This document shows positions 40,235 to 41,911 of a stretch of DNA of 41,911 nt, piece by piece; position 1 is the stretch's first letter, and every line of letters starts with the position of its first letter. Origin of the DNA: Roseomonas sp. GC11 (GTDB lineage Bacteria; Pseudomonadota; Alphaproteobacteria; Acetobacterales; Acetobacteraceae); assembly GCF_024437745.1 (NCBI RefSeq), contig NZ_JANFNY010000044.1, forward strand, positions 1-41,911. The letters run 5' to 3'. The translations under genes were made by a program, and so were the position numbers. The notes beneath the pieces are model-generated. The model searched no databases, was not told the origin of the DNA, and saw only the letters and a list, made by a program, of their open reading frames with translations.

Positions 40235-41818
40235 TTAAGCGTTTTTCTCCATTTCCCAGAAGAACTGCACGGGCGCCAGCACCATATTGGTCAGGCTGCT
40301 GCGGTAGGCCATGGGCTGCTGGATCAGCCCGGCGGGGGCGTAGGGCACCACCTCGAAGGCGCGGCGCTCGATCTGCGCGGCGATGTCCTTTTGCTGCGCG
40401 GCGTTGTCGGTGGCGATCCACTGGTCGCGCAGGCTCTCCAGCGTGGCGTCTTCCGGCCAGCCGAACCAGGCGGCGGCGCCATTGGCGCGGATGAGCGGGT
40501 GCAGCGCCGGGTTCAGCACATCGGCGCCCGACCACAGCGTGTGGAAGACCGACCAGCCGCCCTGCTCCGGCGCGCCGCGATTGGCGCGCTTGCCGATGAA
40601 GCTGGCCCAGTCGGTGGAGATGAACTCCACATTCATGCCGAGCTTCTTCAGCAGTTCCTGCGTGACGAGGGACTGGTTGTAGGCGATGGGCTGGTCCGCC
40701 GGTGCCAGCAGCACGACCTTTTCGTTGTTGTAGCCGGCTTCCTTCAGCAGGGCGCGGGCGCGCTCCAGATCGGCCTGCATGGCCTCCGCCCCGCCGGCGC
40801 CGGTGGACATGGGCGAGCCGGGGGTGAAGAAGGTCTTGGCCTCCTGGTAATAGTCGCGGCTGCCGACGACGGACTGCATGTAGTCCGGCTGGCGCATCGC
40901 CATCATCACCGCGCGGCGGATGCCCGGGTTGTTGAAGGGCGGTTGCAGGTGGTTGAAGCGCATCAGCAGGATCAGGCCGAGCGGCACATTCTGCACGATG
41001 ATGTCGCGGCTGCGCTTGATCACCGGCAGCAGGTCCACCGGCGGTTGCTCGTACCAGTCCACCTCGCCCTGCACGAGGGCGCCGACGGCGGCGGAGGCCT
41101 CGGTCAGCGCCAGCCACTCGATGCGGTCGATCCGCGCCACCTTGCCGCCGGCGGCCCAGGAGGGGGCTTCCTCGCGCGGGGTGTATTTCTCGAAGCGGGT
41201 GTAGATGGCGTTCTGCCCCGGCACCCATTGCCGGCTCTCGAAGCGCCAGGGGCCGGAGCCGATGGCCTCGCTGATCGGCTTGAAGGCATCGGTCTGGGCG
41301 ATGCGCTCCGGCATGATGAAGGGCACGTTGGAGGAGAGCTTGCCGAGGGCGGCCGGCAGCATCGGGAAGGGTTTCTTCAGGTCGATGCGGAAGGTGCGGG
41401 CATCGATGGCGGTATAGCCGGCGGCGAAGCCGGCGAAGGTCTGGCCGAAGGCGTCGCGCTTGCTCCAGCGCTGGATGGAGGCGATGCAGTCGGCGGCGGT
41501 GACGGGGGCGCCGTCATGGAAGAACAGCCCCGCGCGCAGGTGGAAGGTCCAGGCCAGCCCATCCGGCGCCACCTGCCATTCGGACACCATCTGCGGCCGG
41601 ATGTTGAACTGCGCATCCGTGGCGAAGAGCGTGTCGTAGACCAGATAGCCGTGGTTGCGGATGACGTAGCTGGTGGCCACGATCGGGTCGAGCGAGGGCA
41701 GCGGCGTGGAGGGGATGAAGCGCAGCGTGCTGCTCTTGCCGCCCTGGGCGCGGGCGAAATGGGGCAAGGCGAGGCCCGCTGCGGCCCCGGCCAGAAGCTG
41801 CCGGCGATGGATGCTCAT
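40235..41818 (-). CDS. Orphan ABC binding protein, family 5 (2)
   Basis: A 527-residue SBP_bac_5 protein. The N-terminus MSIHRRQLLAGAAAGLALPH has a twin-Arg with hydrophobic core, so Tat export is likely, with cleavage near ARA|Q. Landmarks are IVATSYVIRNHGYLVYDTLFA, RPQMVSEWQVAPDGLAWTFHL, FFHDGAPVTAADCIASIQRW and RPWFESRQW-like sequence. It is closely similar in layout to the protein at 24378-26024. No transporter genes are adjacent; it may use the permeases at 28811-30649. Confidence 0.88.
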   Translation of the reverse strand: MSIHRRQLLAGAAAGLALPHFARAQGGKSSTLRFIPSTPLPSLDPIVATSYVIRNHGYLVYDTLFATDAQFNIRPQMVSEWQVAPDGLAWTFHLRAGLFFHDGAPVTAADCIASIQRWSKRDAFGQTFAGFAAGYTAIDARTFRIDLKKPFPMLPAALGKLSSNVPFIMPERIAQTDAFKPISEAIGSGPWRFESRQWVPGQNAIYTRFEKYTPREEAPSWAAGGKVARIDRIEWLALTEASAAVGALVQGEVDWYEQPPVDLLPVIKRSRDIIVQNVPLGLILLMRFNHLQPPFNNPGIRRAVMMAMRQPDYMQSVVGSRDYYQEAKTFFTPGSPMSTGAGGAEAMQADLERARALLKEAGYNNEKVVLLAPADQPIAYNQSLVTQELLKKLGMNVEFISTDWASFIGKRANRGAPEQGGWSVFHTLWSGADVLNPALHPLIRANGAAAWFGWPEDATLESLRDQWIATDNAAQQKDIAAQIERRAFEVVPYAPAGLIQQPMAYRSSLTNMVLAPVQFFWEMEKNA

Positions 41819-41850
41819 TGCTGTTCACTCCAGGATGGGCCACGGAGGGC

Positions 41851-41905
41851 GGGGTCCGGGGAGGCCCTGCCTCCCCGGCGGGGGTGGGGGGGGGGGGGGC
41901 CCCCC
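41851..41905. repeat. Second GC-rich repeat, with G14-C6 run at the window end
   Basis: GGTCCGGGGAGG, then CCTGCCTCCCCGG and CGGGGGTGGGGG (41851-41890) are the reverse complement of the element at 24271-24327. Here they run into 14 consecutive G (41886-41899) and six C (41900-41905), a place where assemblies often break or err. Confidence 0.75.
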
Positions 41906-41911
41906 GCGTCG

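Overview
The window is about 70% G+C, densely coded bacterial DNA. Gene content (four family-5 peptide-type binding proteins, CaiB/BaiF CoA-transferase, tartrate/malate-type dehydrogenase, TauE/SafE exporters, lpxB, pyrE next to an ELM1-family gene) and the gene style (many ATGA/GTGA overlaps, GTG/TTG starts) fit an alphaproteobacterium. My best guess is Acetobacteraceae, Roseomonas-like. That is inference from content and style only. LpxB shows a lipid A-making Gram-negative cell.

Layout. 1-2.5 kb: 3' end of cydC, an NTF2/SnoaL-like gene and a Sel1-repeat gene. 2.6-4.8 kb: an HMG-CoA lyase-like gene coupled to a CaiB/BaiF CoA-transferase behind a palindromic operator. 4.9-8.5 kb: a peptide-type ABC importer (binding protein, two permeases) lacking ATPases, ending in an overlapping 53-residue membrane-protein gene. 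8.8-12.3 kb: pyrE divergent from an ELM1-family gene, a tartrate/malate-type dehydrogenase, and a 79-residue orphan protein with a strong promoter and a leader stem-loop. 12.3-18.3 kb: gamma-glutamyltransferase with a class-I amidotransferase-like hydrolase, an ankyrin protein, an Asp/Glu racemase with a TauE/SafE exporter, a second divergent TauE/SafE exporter, and a small secreted protein. 18.4-20.8 kb: a dynamin/Era-like GTPase divergent from a membrane protein. 20.9-26.0 kb: FAD amine oxidase-like gene, hydroxyacid dehydrogenase plus class II aldolase-like pair, and a lone binding protein. 26.3-35.8 kb: an eight-gene operon combining a class II aldolase-like protein, two amidohydrolases and a complete Dpp/Opp-type importer. 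35.9-40.0 kb, minus strand: isochorismatase-like hydrolase, GNAT, nitrilase-family hydrolase, lpxB, then two small tandem genes that look like Nif11-leader RiPP precursors. 40.2-41.8 kb: another lone binding protein.

Two signals stand out. First, the pair at 35948-36546: two overlapping genes with similar Nif11-like leaders ending in Gly-Gly and unrelated Cys-free C-terminal segments, with no maturation enzyme nearby. Second, a modular intergenic repeat of about 118 bp (AT-rich hairpin, GC-rich hairpin, AT-rich hairpin), found complete or partial at eleven places. It usually abuts a stop codon, its central stem varies with compensation, and T-tracts lie on both sides, so it looks like a mobile or amplified bidirectional terminator.

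Functionally the window centres on uptake and breakdown of small amide, peptide or gamma-glutamyl compounds and hydroxy acids. The only DppD/DppF-type ATPases here (33737-35847) may also serve the ATPase-less permeases and the two lone binding proteins.
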